Source: Patescibacteria group bacterium
GTDB lineage: Bacteria; Patescibacteriota; Doudnabacteria; UBA920
Assembly (NCBI GenBank): GCA_023473845.1
Contig: JAMCYA010000056.1
Coordinates: 12,955-19,303, forward strand
DNA length: 6,349 bases
Direction of reading: 5' to 3'
Shown piece by piece: positions 1-5,367 of the stretch. The translations under genes were made by a program, and so were the position numbers. The notes under the pieces were generated by a model that saw nothing but the letters and a program-made list of their open reading frames with translations, did not search any database and was not told where the DNA came from. Each line of letters begins with the position of its first letter. The first letter of the stretch is position 1.

Positions 1-99
1 GTCAAATGCGGCGCCCTGGGCGATGTGGAATTCTGGCTCCAGCGACTGCCGGGCAACCATGCCCAGGCGTGGCTGCGCCTGGTCAGAACCTTCCGCTAA
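1..99 (+). CDS. C-terminal fragment of an unidentified protein (5' end outside window)
   Basis: Frame 1 is open from the first base to a TAA at 97-99 and gives 32 residues ending in WLRLVRTFR. It is short, Trp/Leu/Arg-rich, and I do not recognise the family. Coding status is supported because the frame closes 14 bases before a strong hairpin terminator. The competing frame (ATG at 23, 149 codons) would read straight through that terminator and across the oppositely oriented protease gene, so it is very likely a shadow. The gene converges on the protease gene at 158-1123. Function cannot be assigned from this tail. Confidence 0.6.
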   Translation, partial: VKCGALGDVEFWLQRLPGNHAQAWLRLVRTFR

Positions 100-113
100 G
101 GAAGAGCAACAAA

Positions 114-143
114 AAAACGGGAACGCCTCTGCGCTCCCGTTTT
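114..143. terminator. Bidirectional intrinsic terminator between convergent genes
   Basis: AAAACGGGA (114-122) pairs with TCCCGTTTT (135-143). After an A/C mismatch, CGC (124-126) pairs with GCG (131-133) around the loop CTCT (127-130). The left flank is an A run (111-117) and the right flank is T-rich (140-152), so the hairpin has a U tract on either transcript. It lies between the stop of the upstream + gene (99) and the stop of the - strand protease gene (158-160), as expected of a shared terminator. Confidence 0.9.
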
Positions 144-157
144 CGCTTTTTTGCCGG

Positions 158-1123
158 TTAAAAATTCTTTCCCGTTACGCTATTGATGATGGATTTAACA
201 AAATTAATGGGAATGGAAAAACTGATATTACTGGAACCGGTTACCGTAGCCACATTGACGCCAATCACTTTGCCATCGAGAGTAAGCAGTGGCCCCCCGG
301 AATTGCCGGGGTTAATGGCTGCGTCCGTTTGTATCACCCCGTTTATGGCTTCCAAAGAGCCGTCAGCTGTAGTGGCTTCAATTTTGCGGTTAAGGCCGGA
401 GACAATGCCTGTGGATACGGAATTATTGTACTCGCCCAAAGCATTGCCAATTGCAATCACGGCCTGACCTAGCTGCAGGCCGGAAGAGTCCCCCAAGTTT
501 ACAGTGGGTAAATTTTTGGCGTTGATTTTTACCACGGCCGCGTCCTGGTTAGCGTCCCGGTAAACAACCTGGGCGTCCAGCTGCCGACCATCAGACAAGA
601 GCACGGTGTAACTGGCCTGGGTGTCCGCCACCACATGGCGGTTAGTTAGAATATAGCCATCAGAGGTAATTAAGAAACCTGTGCCCGCACCAACCTTCTG
701 GCGAACCGTGCCCTTCTGCCGGTACACGGGAACCTGAATGCCAAAATCCTGATAAAACGGATCATTGCCAAAGGGATTCTGGTAAGTTACCTCAAGCTGC
801 GGCACATCTTTAGAAATGACAATGGAGACTACGGCCGGAGCAGCCTTGGCCACAGCCTCGGTCAGCTGCTGGTCCTGGGATTTTTCCCGGATAACTTCCC
901 GCTGCACGACTTCCGCGGCCGGCGGGGCCACAGCGACTTTCTCCCCGCTCACGGTTTCCAGCTTATCCTGCAGGCCCGAGACCTGCTTTTGGATTGTGGT
1001 AATTTTAGCGTCAAAAGCTTTTTGCTGTTTTTGGCTGCTGCTAAAATACAGCGTGGACAATACGGCTGTGTTCAAGGCAACAGCCAGCACCACCGCAAAG
1101 GCATAATAAAGTATTTTTCTCAT
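158..1123 (-). CDS. Membrane-anchored trypsin-like serine protease (HtrA/DegP-like, no PDZ)
   Basis: This S1-type serine protease of the HtrA/Deg superfamily probably cleaves misfolded or specific substrates outside the cytoplasmic membrane. Using the ATG at 1123 (321 aa), residues 4-27 form one hydrophobic segment (ILYYAFAVVLAVALNT), a signal anchor. A Gln/Lys-rich stretch follows (about 30-63) and is probably a coiled coil. The protease domain runs from about 90 to the end. The triad is visible: His163 in TNRHVV, Asp194 in NQDAAVVKI and Ser275 in NPGNSGGPL, with the oxyanion loop intact. The protein ends about 40 residues after Ser275, so the PDZ domains of classical DegP/DegS are absent; the gene is not truncated, since a terminator follows at once. 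A TTG seven codons upstream (1144) would also be in frame, but it lies about 5 nt past the predicted transcription start and adds no conserved residues. ATG is preceded only by a weak GGA. Activity is inferred; the fold and triad are clear. Confidence 0.93.
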   Translation of the reverse strand: MRKILYYAFAVVLAVALNTAVLSTLYFSSSQKQQKAFDAKITTIQKQVSGLQDKLETVSGEKVAVAPPAAEVVQREVIREKSQDQQLTEAVAKAAPAVVSIVISKDVPQLEVTYQNPFGNDPFYQDFGIQVPVYRQKGTVRQKVGAGTGFLITSDGYILTNRHVVADTQASYTVLLSDGRQLDAQVVYRDANQDAAVVKINAKNLPTVNLGDSSGLQLGQAVIAIGNALGEYNNSVSTGIVSGLNRKIEATTADGSLEAINGVIQTDAAINPGNSGGPLLTLDGKVIGVNVATVTGSSNISFSIPINFVKSIINSVTGKNF

Positions 1124-1150
1124 AAAATTCCAACTAATTCTCAACAGTTT

Positions 1151-1180
1151 TTTACATTATAACCCAAAATACTATACAAT
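1151..1180 (+). promoter_or_regulatory. Promoter of the 6-phosphogluconolactonase gene, leaderless layout
   Basis: TTTACA (1151-1156) and TACAAT (1175-1180) are separated by 18 bases. Only six bases (TAAATC) lie between the -10 and the ATG at 1187, so the predicted transcription start coincides with the start codon and the mRNA should be leaderless. The -35 shares its last base with the opposing promoter's -10. The boxes are read directly; the start point is inferred. Confidence 0.6.
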
Positions 1181-1184
1181 TAAA
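1156..1184 (-). promoter_or_regulatory. Promoter of the HtrA-like protease gene
   Basis: On the minus strand, a perfect -10 TATAAT (plus positions 1156-1161) lies 17 bases from a weak -35 TTTAAT (1179-1184). Transcription would begin near 1149, giving a leader of about 27 nt before the ATG at 1123. It overlaps the oppositely oriented lactonase promoter, so the two polymerases should compete. Confidence 0.6.
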
Positions 1185-1186
1185 TC

Positions 1187-1910
1187 ATGGAAATCTTTCA
1201 TGCTCAAGACCCCCAGCATGCGGCGGAGGCCGCGGCGGAGCTAGTTAACCAATTTTTAAAAACCCACGACAAAAATCCTATTTTGTTATTGCTCTCCGGC
1301 GGCTCAGCCCTCTCTGTCACCAATTATGTAAATGAAGAGCTTTTGGGTGAAAACCTAACCATCGGCATGGCAGACGAGCGCTTTACCGCTGACCCGGAAC
1401 TGAGTAACTTCGCGGCCCTGCAAGCCACGCATTTTTACGAACTGGCTTTTTTACGAACTGGCTCAGGATAAAGGCGCTAATTTCATCGGCACCCTGCCCC
1501 GGCCCGGCGAGACCCTGACAAAAATAAGCAAGCGCTTCGACCAGGCGCTTCGCGAATGGCTGAAAGAAAATCCCCAAGGTAAAGTTTTTGCAACCTTTGG
1601 CATGGGAAGCGATGGGCACACGGCGGGTATTTTTCCTTTAAAATCCAATGGGGCGGAATTTGACCGCCTGTTTTCCGGCCAAGACTGGGTAGTGGGGTAC
1701 AACAACGGCGGACAAAAACCGCCGCCCGAAAGGTTTACTGTCACCCTGTCATTTTTCAAACTGATTGACCAAGCTGTGGTTTTTATCAGCGGCCAGGAAA
1801 AAAAGCCGGCCCTGGAGGCGGTCCTGAAACAGACAGGCAAGCTGAACGAACTGCCTGCCCTGGGCTGGCAACAAATCAAGTCAATCGAAATCTTCACCGA
1901 TATAAGCTAA
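1187..1910 (+). pseudogene. pgl: 6-phosphogluconolactonase, frame broken by a 16-bp duplication
   Basis: The family hydrolyses 6-phosphogluconolactone to 6-phosphogluconate in the cytosolic oxidative pentose phosphate pathway. The gene begins at ATG 1187 and reads 94 codons to a premature TAA at 1469-1471. Homology continues in the +1 frame from 1464 to the TAA at 1908-1910. The junction is a perfect 16-bp tandem duplication (1432-1463). With one copy removed the frame is continuous, giving 235 aa, the usual family length. In that reconstruction the family motifs appear in order: LSGGSAL (about 36-42, phosphate loop), ADERF (62-66), SN (73-74) and GMGSDGHTAGIFP (133-145), whose Asp-Gly-His is the active-site signature. 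No other lesion is visible, so it is either a recent mutation, a sequencing or assembly artefact, or a gene rescued by slippage: losing one T of the T6 run at 1447-1452 would also restore frame, with a 5-residue duplication. Family assignment is firm; functional status is open. Confidence 0.88.
1432..1463 (+). repeat. Perfect 16-bp tandem duplication inside pgl
   Basis: TTTTTACGAACTGGCT occurs at 1432-1447 and again, with no gap or mismatch, at 1448-1463. The match does not extend beyond the unit on either side (A versus T before, T versus C after). Sixteen is not a multiple of three, so the extra copy moves the reading frame by +1 and puts the stop TAA at 1469-1471 in frame. The junction creates a T6 run at 1447-1452. 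Confidence 0.97.
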
Positions 1911-1947
1911 AACCGGGCTATCTTTACCTGCCTTCCCGCGCTTTCTG

Positions 1948-1970
1948 CAAAAATGCAGAAGCATTTTTGT
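1948..1970 (+). terminator. AT-rich hairpin after pgl, probable weak terminator
   Basis: CAAAAATGC (1948-1956) pairs perfectly over 9 bp with GCATTTTTG (1961-1969) around the loop AGAA, with more T's after it. It stands 37 bases past the pgl stop and just before the promoter of the next gene. The stem is A/T-rich, so it would be weaker than the other two terminators here. The left half also pairs in another way (TTCTGCA at 1943-1949 with TGCAGAA at 1954-1960), which excludes the first stem. Confidence 0.55.
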
Positions 1971-1990
1971 TTCCTGGCTAGGGTTAAAAA

Positions 1991-1999
1991 TGCTATAAT
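1991..1999 (+). promoter_or_regulatory. Extended -10 promoter of the NRAMP-like transporter gene
   Basis: TGCTATAAT is a consensus extended -10 (TG at 1991-1992, TATAAT at 1994-1999). No good -35 is present at normal spacing (TTTCCT at 1970-1975 is the nearest), which fits extended -10 promoters. Transcription should start near 2006, leaving a leader of about 32 nt that is rich in A and C and has no Shine-Dalgarno sequence. Confidence 0.65.
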
Positions 2000-2037
2000 A
2001 ACTGGGACAAAATACCAGACCGAAACCAAACCCAAAT

Positions 2038-3408
2038 ATGGCCAAACCGAAAAATTTTTTGGAATCCCTGGCCGAAGCGCCAGCCAAAACCCTGGACAAG
2101 ACACTCAAAGAATCAGGCTGGCTGGCGAACATGGCGCTCCACAACAAACCCTTAAAAAAAACCGAGGAGTTTTGGCATAAACTCGGGCCCGGGCTAACCA
2201 CGGGCGCAGCCGATGACGACCCTTCCGGCATTGCTACCTATTCCCAAACCGGCTCAGGCTACGGCTTCAGCCTGCTCTGGCTGGCCGGCTACAGCTTTCC
2301 TCTGATGGCAGTTATCCAGGAAATGTGCGCCCGCATCGGCCTGGTCACGGGCAAAGGCCTAGCCGCCAATATTAAAAACCATTTTCCCCGCTGGGCCCTG
2401 TACTCTACCACCCTCTTGCTGCTGGCGGCCAACATCTTCAACATCGGCGCTGACCTGGGCGCCATGACCACAGCCGTGCAGCTGGTTTTCCCCCGCGTAC
2501 CTTTTGAACCGCTGATTTTCCTAATTACCTTTATCAGCCTTTTCCTCCAAATTTTCACCTCCTATAAAGATTATGCCAAATACCTGAAATGGCTGACCTT
2601 AGTGCTGTTCTCCTACGTGGCCACGGGCCTGATTATCAACATTGACTGGCCTGCTGCCTTAAGGACAGCTGTTCTGCCCAGCCTGAACTTTACCAGAGAA
2701 CAATTTTTTCTGATTACCGGCATTCTCGGCACCACTATCTCCCCCTACCTGTTTTTCTGGCAAACCTCCCAGGAAGTGGAGGAAGAAATCCTGGCCGGAA
2801 AGACCACGCTCCGAGCAAGAAAAGAAATCGGGCGGAACGACATTGCCAACATGCGCCTGGATGTCTGGGTAGGCATGTTTATCTCCAACCTGGTGATGTT
2901 TTTCATTATTGCGGTTTGCGGCGCCACCCTGCATAAAGCTGGAATTACCAACATCAACACAGCGGCAGAAGCGGCGGCGGCTTTAAAACCCCTGGCCGGC
3001 AACCAGGCTTATTTGTTTTTTACCATGGGCATTCTTGGTACCGGCCTGCTGGGCGTGCCGGTTTTGGCAGGCAGCGCCTCTTACGCCCTGTCAGAAACCT
3101 TGGGCTGGAAACAGGGGCTGCACCGCAAGCTAAAACAGGCTTATGCCTTCTACGGGGTTATAATCATTGCCATGCTGGTCGGCTTGTTTGTTAATTTTAC
3201 AGGGCTGGATCCGATTAAAACCCTGATTTATGCCGCGGTCCTCAACGGACTGGTGGCTCCCGTAATCTTAATTCAAATCGTCAAGCTCTCCAGCAACGAA
3301 AAAATCATGGGCCACCACAAAAACGGACGGATAGTGAAGTATGTTGGCTGGGCTGCTACCTGGCTGATGATTGTTTCGGGCATTGCCACTATTTTCAGCC
3401 TGTTGTAG
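2038..3408 (+). CDS. NRAMP-family divalent metal transporter, non-canonical DPSG/SPY subgroup
   Basis: This integral membrane transporter of the NRAMP/SLC11 superfamily (LeuT-like fold) is 456 aa long. About 45 cytosolic residues precede roughly eleven hydrophobic segments running to the C-terminus. The first helix carries GAADDDPSGIATYSQTG (about 56-72), where the classical motif is DPGN. The sixth has GTTISPYLFFWQ (231-242), where the classical motif is MPHN. These are the two unwound helices that form the ion site. The Asp is retained (Asp61), but the Asn position of DPGN is Gly64 and the Met of MPHN is Ser235. In described NRAMP-related Mg2+ transporters the site also departs from DPGN and MPH, so the substrate may not be Mn/Fe; this is inference and the metal is not settled by sequence. 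The ATG at 2038 has no Shine-Dalgarno sequence but lies at a sensible distance from the extended -10. No terminator is visible before the infC promoter, which begins 7 bases past the stop, so read-through into infC is likely. Confidence 0.9.
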   Translation: MAKPKNFLESLAEAPAKTLDKTLKESGWLANMALHNKPLKKTEEFWHKLGPGLTTGAADDDPSGIATYSQTGSGYGFSLLWLAGYSFPLMAVIQEMCARIGLVTGKGLAANIKNHFPRWALYSTTLLLLAANIFNIGADLGAMTTAVQLVFPRVPFEPLIFLITFISLFLQIFTSYKDYAKYLKWLTLVLFSYVATGLIINIDWPAALRTAVLPSLNFTREQFFLITGILGTTISPYLFFWQTSQEVEEEILAGKTTLRARKEIGRNDIANMRLDVWVGMFISNLVMFFIIAVCGATLHKAGITNINTAAEAAAALKPLAGNQAYLFFTMGILGTGLLGVPVLAGSASYALSETLGWKQGLHRKLKQAYAFYGVIIIAMLVGLFVNFTGLDPIKTLIYAAVLNGLVAPVILIQIVKLSSNEKIMGHHKNGRIVKYVGWAATWLMIVSGIATIFSLL

Positions 3409-3414
3409 CCCCCT

Positions 3415-3443
3415 TTGACAAAAAAGACTAAAAAAGTTATAAT
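3415..3443 (+). promoter_or_regulatory. Consensus sigma-70 promoter of the infC-rpmI-rplT operon
   Basis: TTGACA (3415-3420), 17 bases of A-rich spacer, and TATAAT (3438-3443) match the sigma-70 consensus at every position with ideal spacing. It is the strongest promoter in the window, as expected for a translation operon. Transcription should begin near 3450, giving a leader of about 60 nt before the infC start codon. Confidence 0.92.
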
Positions 3444-3454
3444 TTTATAGCTAA

Positions 3455-3495
3455 TTTCCAAACCCCGGCACCCTATGGCCTAATCGGTTTGGAAA
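3455..3495 (+). promoter_or_regulatory. Leader hairpin in the infC 5' UTR, candidate autoregulatory site
   Basis: TTTCCAAACC (3455-3464) and GGTTTGGAAA (3486-3495) form a perfect 10-bp stem that can extend outward with one bulged A. The 21-nt apical region contains a GGC/GCC pairing (3467-3469 with 3478-3480) and a tiny reading frame ATG GCC TAA (3475-3483). The stem begins about 5 nt after the predicted transcription start and ends 3 nt before the ribosome-binding site. No U tract follows, so it is not a terminator. In other bacteria L20 (rplT, third gene here) represses this operon by binding a leader RNA that mimics its 23S rRNA site. A similar role here is inference. Confidence 0.6.
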
Positions 3496-3498
3496 ATT

Positions 3499-3504
3499 AA
3501 GGAT
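3499..3504 (+). promoter_or_regulatory. Ribosome-binding site that fixes the infC TTG start
   Basis: AAGGAT lies six to seven bases before the TTG at 3510 and is the only clear Shine-Dalgarno sequence among the starts in this window. It supports TTG as the real start, since no ATG is available in frame nearby. It sits directly after the leader hairpin, so the hairpin or a protein bound to it could affect ribosome access. Confidence 0.75.
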
Positions 3505-3509
3505 AAAAA

Positions 3510-4025
3510 TTGCAAAAAACCAGAGTCAATCATCAGATAACCGCTCCAGAAGTACGGGTGGTTAATGATCAGGGCGAACAGGTCGGCGTAATGAAGCTTG
3601 GCGAAGCAATCCGCCTGGCCCAGGAACACGGGCTGGATTTAGTTGAAATTGCCAGCCACGCTAATCCGCCAGTGGTTAAAATCATAGATTTTGCCAAGTT
3701 CAAATACCAGCAGAAAAAAGCGGAGACGCTCCAAAGGAAAAACGCCAAAAAAACCGAGGTTAAAACCATCCGCCTGAGCATGCGCATTTCCGAACACGAC
3801 ATGAGCATCAAGGCTAAAAAAGTTTCGGAATTTTTGTCCGAAGGCGACCTGGTCAAACTCGAACTGAGAATGCGGGGACGCGAACAGGCCTTCGGGGATT
3901 TGGGCAGGCAAAATATGGAAAAATTCCTCAAATTCATCAACACTCCCCACCGTATTGAAGTCCCAATTAAAAGAATGGGTGGCACATTTTCGGTCGTGGT
4001 TGCCCCCGGCACAGCTAAACTTTAA
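3510..4025 (+). CDS. infC: Translation initiation factor IF-3
   Basis: IF-3 binds the 30S subunit, keeps 50S from joining early and checks the start codon and initiator tRNA. The 171-aa product has full family length. The N-terminal domain (about 1-75) opens with RVNHQITAPEVRVVNDQGEQ and includes DLVEIASHANPPVVKIIDF. A Lys-rich linker (YQQKKAETLQRKNAKK, about 66-82) follows, then the C-terminal 30S-binding domain starting at KTIRLSMRISEHD and containing the conserved LRMRGREQAF. The start is TTG. Rare starts are common for infC and let IF-3 limit its own synthesis in E. coli (AUU there); whether UUG does so here is not known. It is first in the order infC-rpmI-rplT, typical of bacteria, with rpmI 20 bases downstream. 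Confidence 0.97.
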   Translation: MQKTRVNHQITAPEVRVVNDQGEQVGVMKLGEAIRLAQEHGLDLVEIASHANPPVVKIIDFAKFKYQQKKAETLQRKNAKKTEVKTIRLSMRISEHDMSIKAKKVSEFLSEGDLVKLELRMRGREQAFGDLGRQNMEKFLKFINTPHRIEVPIKRMGGTFSVVVAPGTAKL

Positions 4026-4045
4026 TTTAATTAAAACTCTTCCAC

Positions 4046-4240
4046 ATGCCTAAAGTAAAAACCCACCAAGGTACAGCTAAGCGGATTAAGAAAACCAAAC
4101 GCGGCAAGCTGATTGCGCGCAGCACGGGCCAGGACCACTTTAACTCCCGCGAAAGCGGAAACTCTACCAAGAACAAAAGGCGCGACCTGGTTTTGCACAA
4201 AACCAGCCACAAACTAAAAGCCTTAATCCCCTATAAGTAA
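4046..4240 (+). CDS. rpmI: 50S ribosomal protein L35
   Basis: This 64-aa, very basic protein matches L35 along its whole length: the start MPKVKTHQGTAKRIKKT, a central HFNSRESGNSTKNKRR and the end HKLKALIPYK. L35 is a late-assembling protein of the large subunit. The gene sits between infC (20-base gap) and rplT (47-base gap) in the conserved translation operon. The ATG has no Shine-Dalgarno sequence: the 22 bases before it (ending in CTCTTCCAC) contain no G at all, so initiation probably relies on translational coupling or an unstructured leader. Confidence 0.97.
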   Translation: MPKVKTHQGTAKRIKKTKRGKLIARSTGQDHFNSRESGNSTKNKRRDLVLHKTSHKLKALIPYK

Positions 4241-4258
4241 TACCGGCTCCGTTATTTT

Positions 4259-4273
4259 GTTAAATTGTTTAAC
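4259..4273. repeat. Short inverted repeat between rpmI and rplT
   Basis: GTTAAA (4259-4264) and TTTAAC (4268-4273) are perfect inverted repeats around TTG. The 6-bp A/T-rich stem lies in the 47-base gap, 14 bases before the rplT start. It is too short to rule out chance, and no role is assigned. Confidence 0.3.
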
Positions 4274-4287
4274 CGACACATCCAAAC

Positions 4288-4632
4288 ATGACCAGAATCA
4301 AACGCGGCGTTGCCGCCAATAAGCGCAGAAAGAACCTGCTGAAGCGGGCCAAAGGTTTTTCCAACCGCCGCTCCACCAACTTTGTTTACGCCAGACAGGC
4401 GCTCTTAAAAGCTGACTCCTACGCCTACCGCGACCGCAAAAACAGGAAGCGCGACATGCGCTCCCTGTGGCTAATCCGCTTAGGCGCTGCCTTAAGGGAA
4501 AACGGCACCACCTGGAGCAAGTTTGCCCCTCTGCTGAAAAAATCCGCTGTCAGCCTTAACCGCAAGACCCTGTCCGAAATGGCCGTCCAGTATCCGGAAA
4601 TTTTTGACCAAATGGCCAAATCTTTGGTCTAA
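4288..4632 (+). CDS. rplT: 50S ribosomal protein L20
   Basis: L20 binds 23S rRNA early in large-subunit assembly. The 114-aa product has standard length. It shows the basic N-terminal tail (TRIKRGVAANKRRKNLLKRA), the signature stretch FVYARQALLKADSYAYRDRK, then RSLWLIRLGAALRENG and a C-terminal globular part containing LNRKTLSEMAV. In E. coli and B. subtilis L20 also represses its own operon through the leader RNA, which makes the hairpin before infC of interest. The ATG lacks a Shine-Dalgarno sequence; the bases before it read ACATCCAAAC. It is the last gene of the operon, with a strong terminator beginning 12 bases after the stop. Confidence 0.97.
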   Translation: MTRIKRGVAANKRRKNLLKRAKGFSNRRSTNFVYARQALLKADSYAYRDRKNRKRDMRSLWLIRLGAALRENGTTWSKFAPLLKKSAVSLNRKTLSEMAVQYPEIFDQMAKSLV

Positions 4633-4644
4633 AATCCCCACAAT

Positions 4645-4678
4645 AAAAACGCCTCCTGAGATGGGAGGCGTTTTTTTT
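4645..4678. terminator. Strong terminator after rplT, also usable from the opposite side
   Basis: CGCCTCC (4650-4656) pairs perfectly with GGAGGCG (4664-4670) around a 7-base loop. Flanking A5 (4645-4649) pairs into the T8 run (4671-4678), so the minus-strand transcript also meets a hairpin with U's. It ends the infC operon. The T run overlaps the stop codon (4677-4679) of the convergent minus-strand gene. Confidence 0.95.
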
Positions 4679-5315
4679 ATTGTTTATTTAGCCGGGTATC
4701 GGTGGCGGACGAAGGGTTGATGGGCTGCGGCTGCGGCTGGGTTTCAGCGGCGGGCGGCTGTACTGCCGGAGCTGCGGGGGCCTGCGGCTTTTGCACATAA
4801 TCCCTGATGGCCCTAACCACCTGGCTGTCCTGCTTTAGGTCTTCATAAAACAGAATCTGGCTGCGGTTGATTTTCATAATATCGGCCGGTCCGTGGAGCT
4901 CATTGCCCAGCTTGACCAGAGAAACCTGCGGGGACTGGCCAGCCTGAACCGCCTGTTGGCCTTGCAACTGCTGCTGTTGCTGCACAACCTGCAAATAATA
5001 AATGTCCCTTAAGGTGACATAGGTGTCGCTTACATCCGAAAGCTTGCCAAAGTAAACCTGGCCGTTGCTCAAAAAAACCGCCTGATAGCCGGAAACGGCT
5101 TCCCCCTTACTACCCCACATAAACCCGGCTTTTAGCTTGTCTTTTGCAGCAAAACCCGCAAGGCCCAGGATGATTATTACAACAGCCAGGACTAGCCAGG
5201 GCGCTTTGGATTTAGAAGGCGTGCCGGCTGCAGCGTCCACAGGAGCGGCTTCCGGCATTATTTCTTCCGGATTTGCTTGTTCGTCGGTCTGTTCCATTTT
5301 GATTTTTGGATTCAT
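4677..5315 (-). CDS. Single-TM protein of unknown function, CPR-type conserved family
   Basis: This 212-aa protein starts at ATG 5315. Residues 1-35 are acidic and Ala/Pro-rich. Residues 39-56 form one transmembrane helix (PWLVLAVVIIILGLAGFA) flanked by lysines. A domain of about 100 residues follows, with the motifs YQAVFLSNGQVYFGKL (77-92), YVTLRDIYYLQV (99-110), LVKLGNELHGPADIM (133-147) and INRSQILFYEDL (149-160). A Gln-rich insertion (about 109-129) sits between the second and third. The tail (about 175-212) is Pro/Gln/Ala-rich and probably disordered. I associate this core with a conserved uncharacterised family in Parcubacteria-like genomes, from memory. The domain most likely faces outward, since the N-terminal segment resembles a cytosolic tail. 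A possible -10 (TAATAT at 5334-5339, no -35) lies before it; otherwise it is co-transcribed with the gene 52 bases upstream. No Shine-Dalgarno sequence. Confidence 0.85.
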   Translation of the reverse strand: MNPKIKMEQTDEQANPEEIMPEAAPVDAAAGTPSKSKAPWLVLAVVIIILGLAGFAAKDKLKAGFMWGSKGEAVSGYQAVFLSNGQVYFGKLSDVSDTYVTLRDIYYLQVVQQQQQLQGQQAVQAGQSPQVSLVKLGNELHGPADIMKINRSQILFYEDLKQDSQVVRAIRDYVQKPQAPAAPAVQPPAAETQPQPQPINPSSATDTRLNKQ

Positions 5316-5367
5316 GTAATTGGAGTTAAAAAAATATTAAAAACTGCAAAAAAACTACTCCTGAACA

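Noticed and set aside
23..472. 149-codon open frame on the + strand
   Set aside because: It reads through a strong terminator and then antisense across the catalytic part of the serine protease; the shorter frame ending at 99 is the sensible one.
1124..1144. TTG at 1144 as start of the protease gene
   Set aside because: It would lie about 5 nt after the predicted transcription start and adds seven residues before a typical basic-plus-hydrophobic anchor that begins well at the ATG at 1123.
1447..1453. T-TTT-TTA heptamer in pgl, a classical -1 ribosomal frameshift site
   Set aside because: A -1 shift leads to the wrong frame. The remaining homology lies in the +1 frame, so this motif would not restore the protein.
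1953..2180. Open frame starting in the hairpin before the transporter gene
   Set aside because: Its ATG lies upstream of the transporter promoter, inside the terminator-like stem, and the frame overlaps the transporter gene out of phase.
4960..4995. CTG/TTG-type tandem repeats in the Gln-rich coding region
   Set aside because: The Gln codons are mixed and the array is irregular, so it reflects amino-acid composition and not a separate repeat element.
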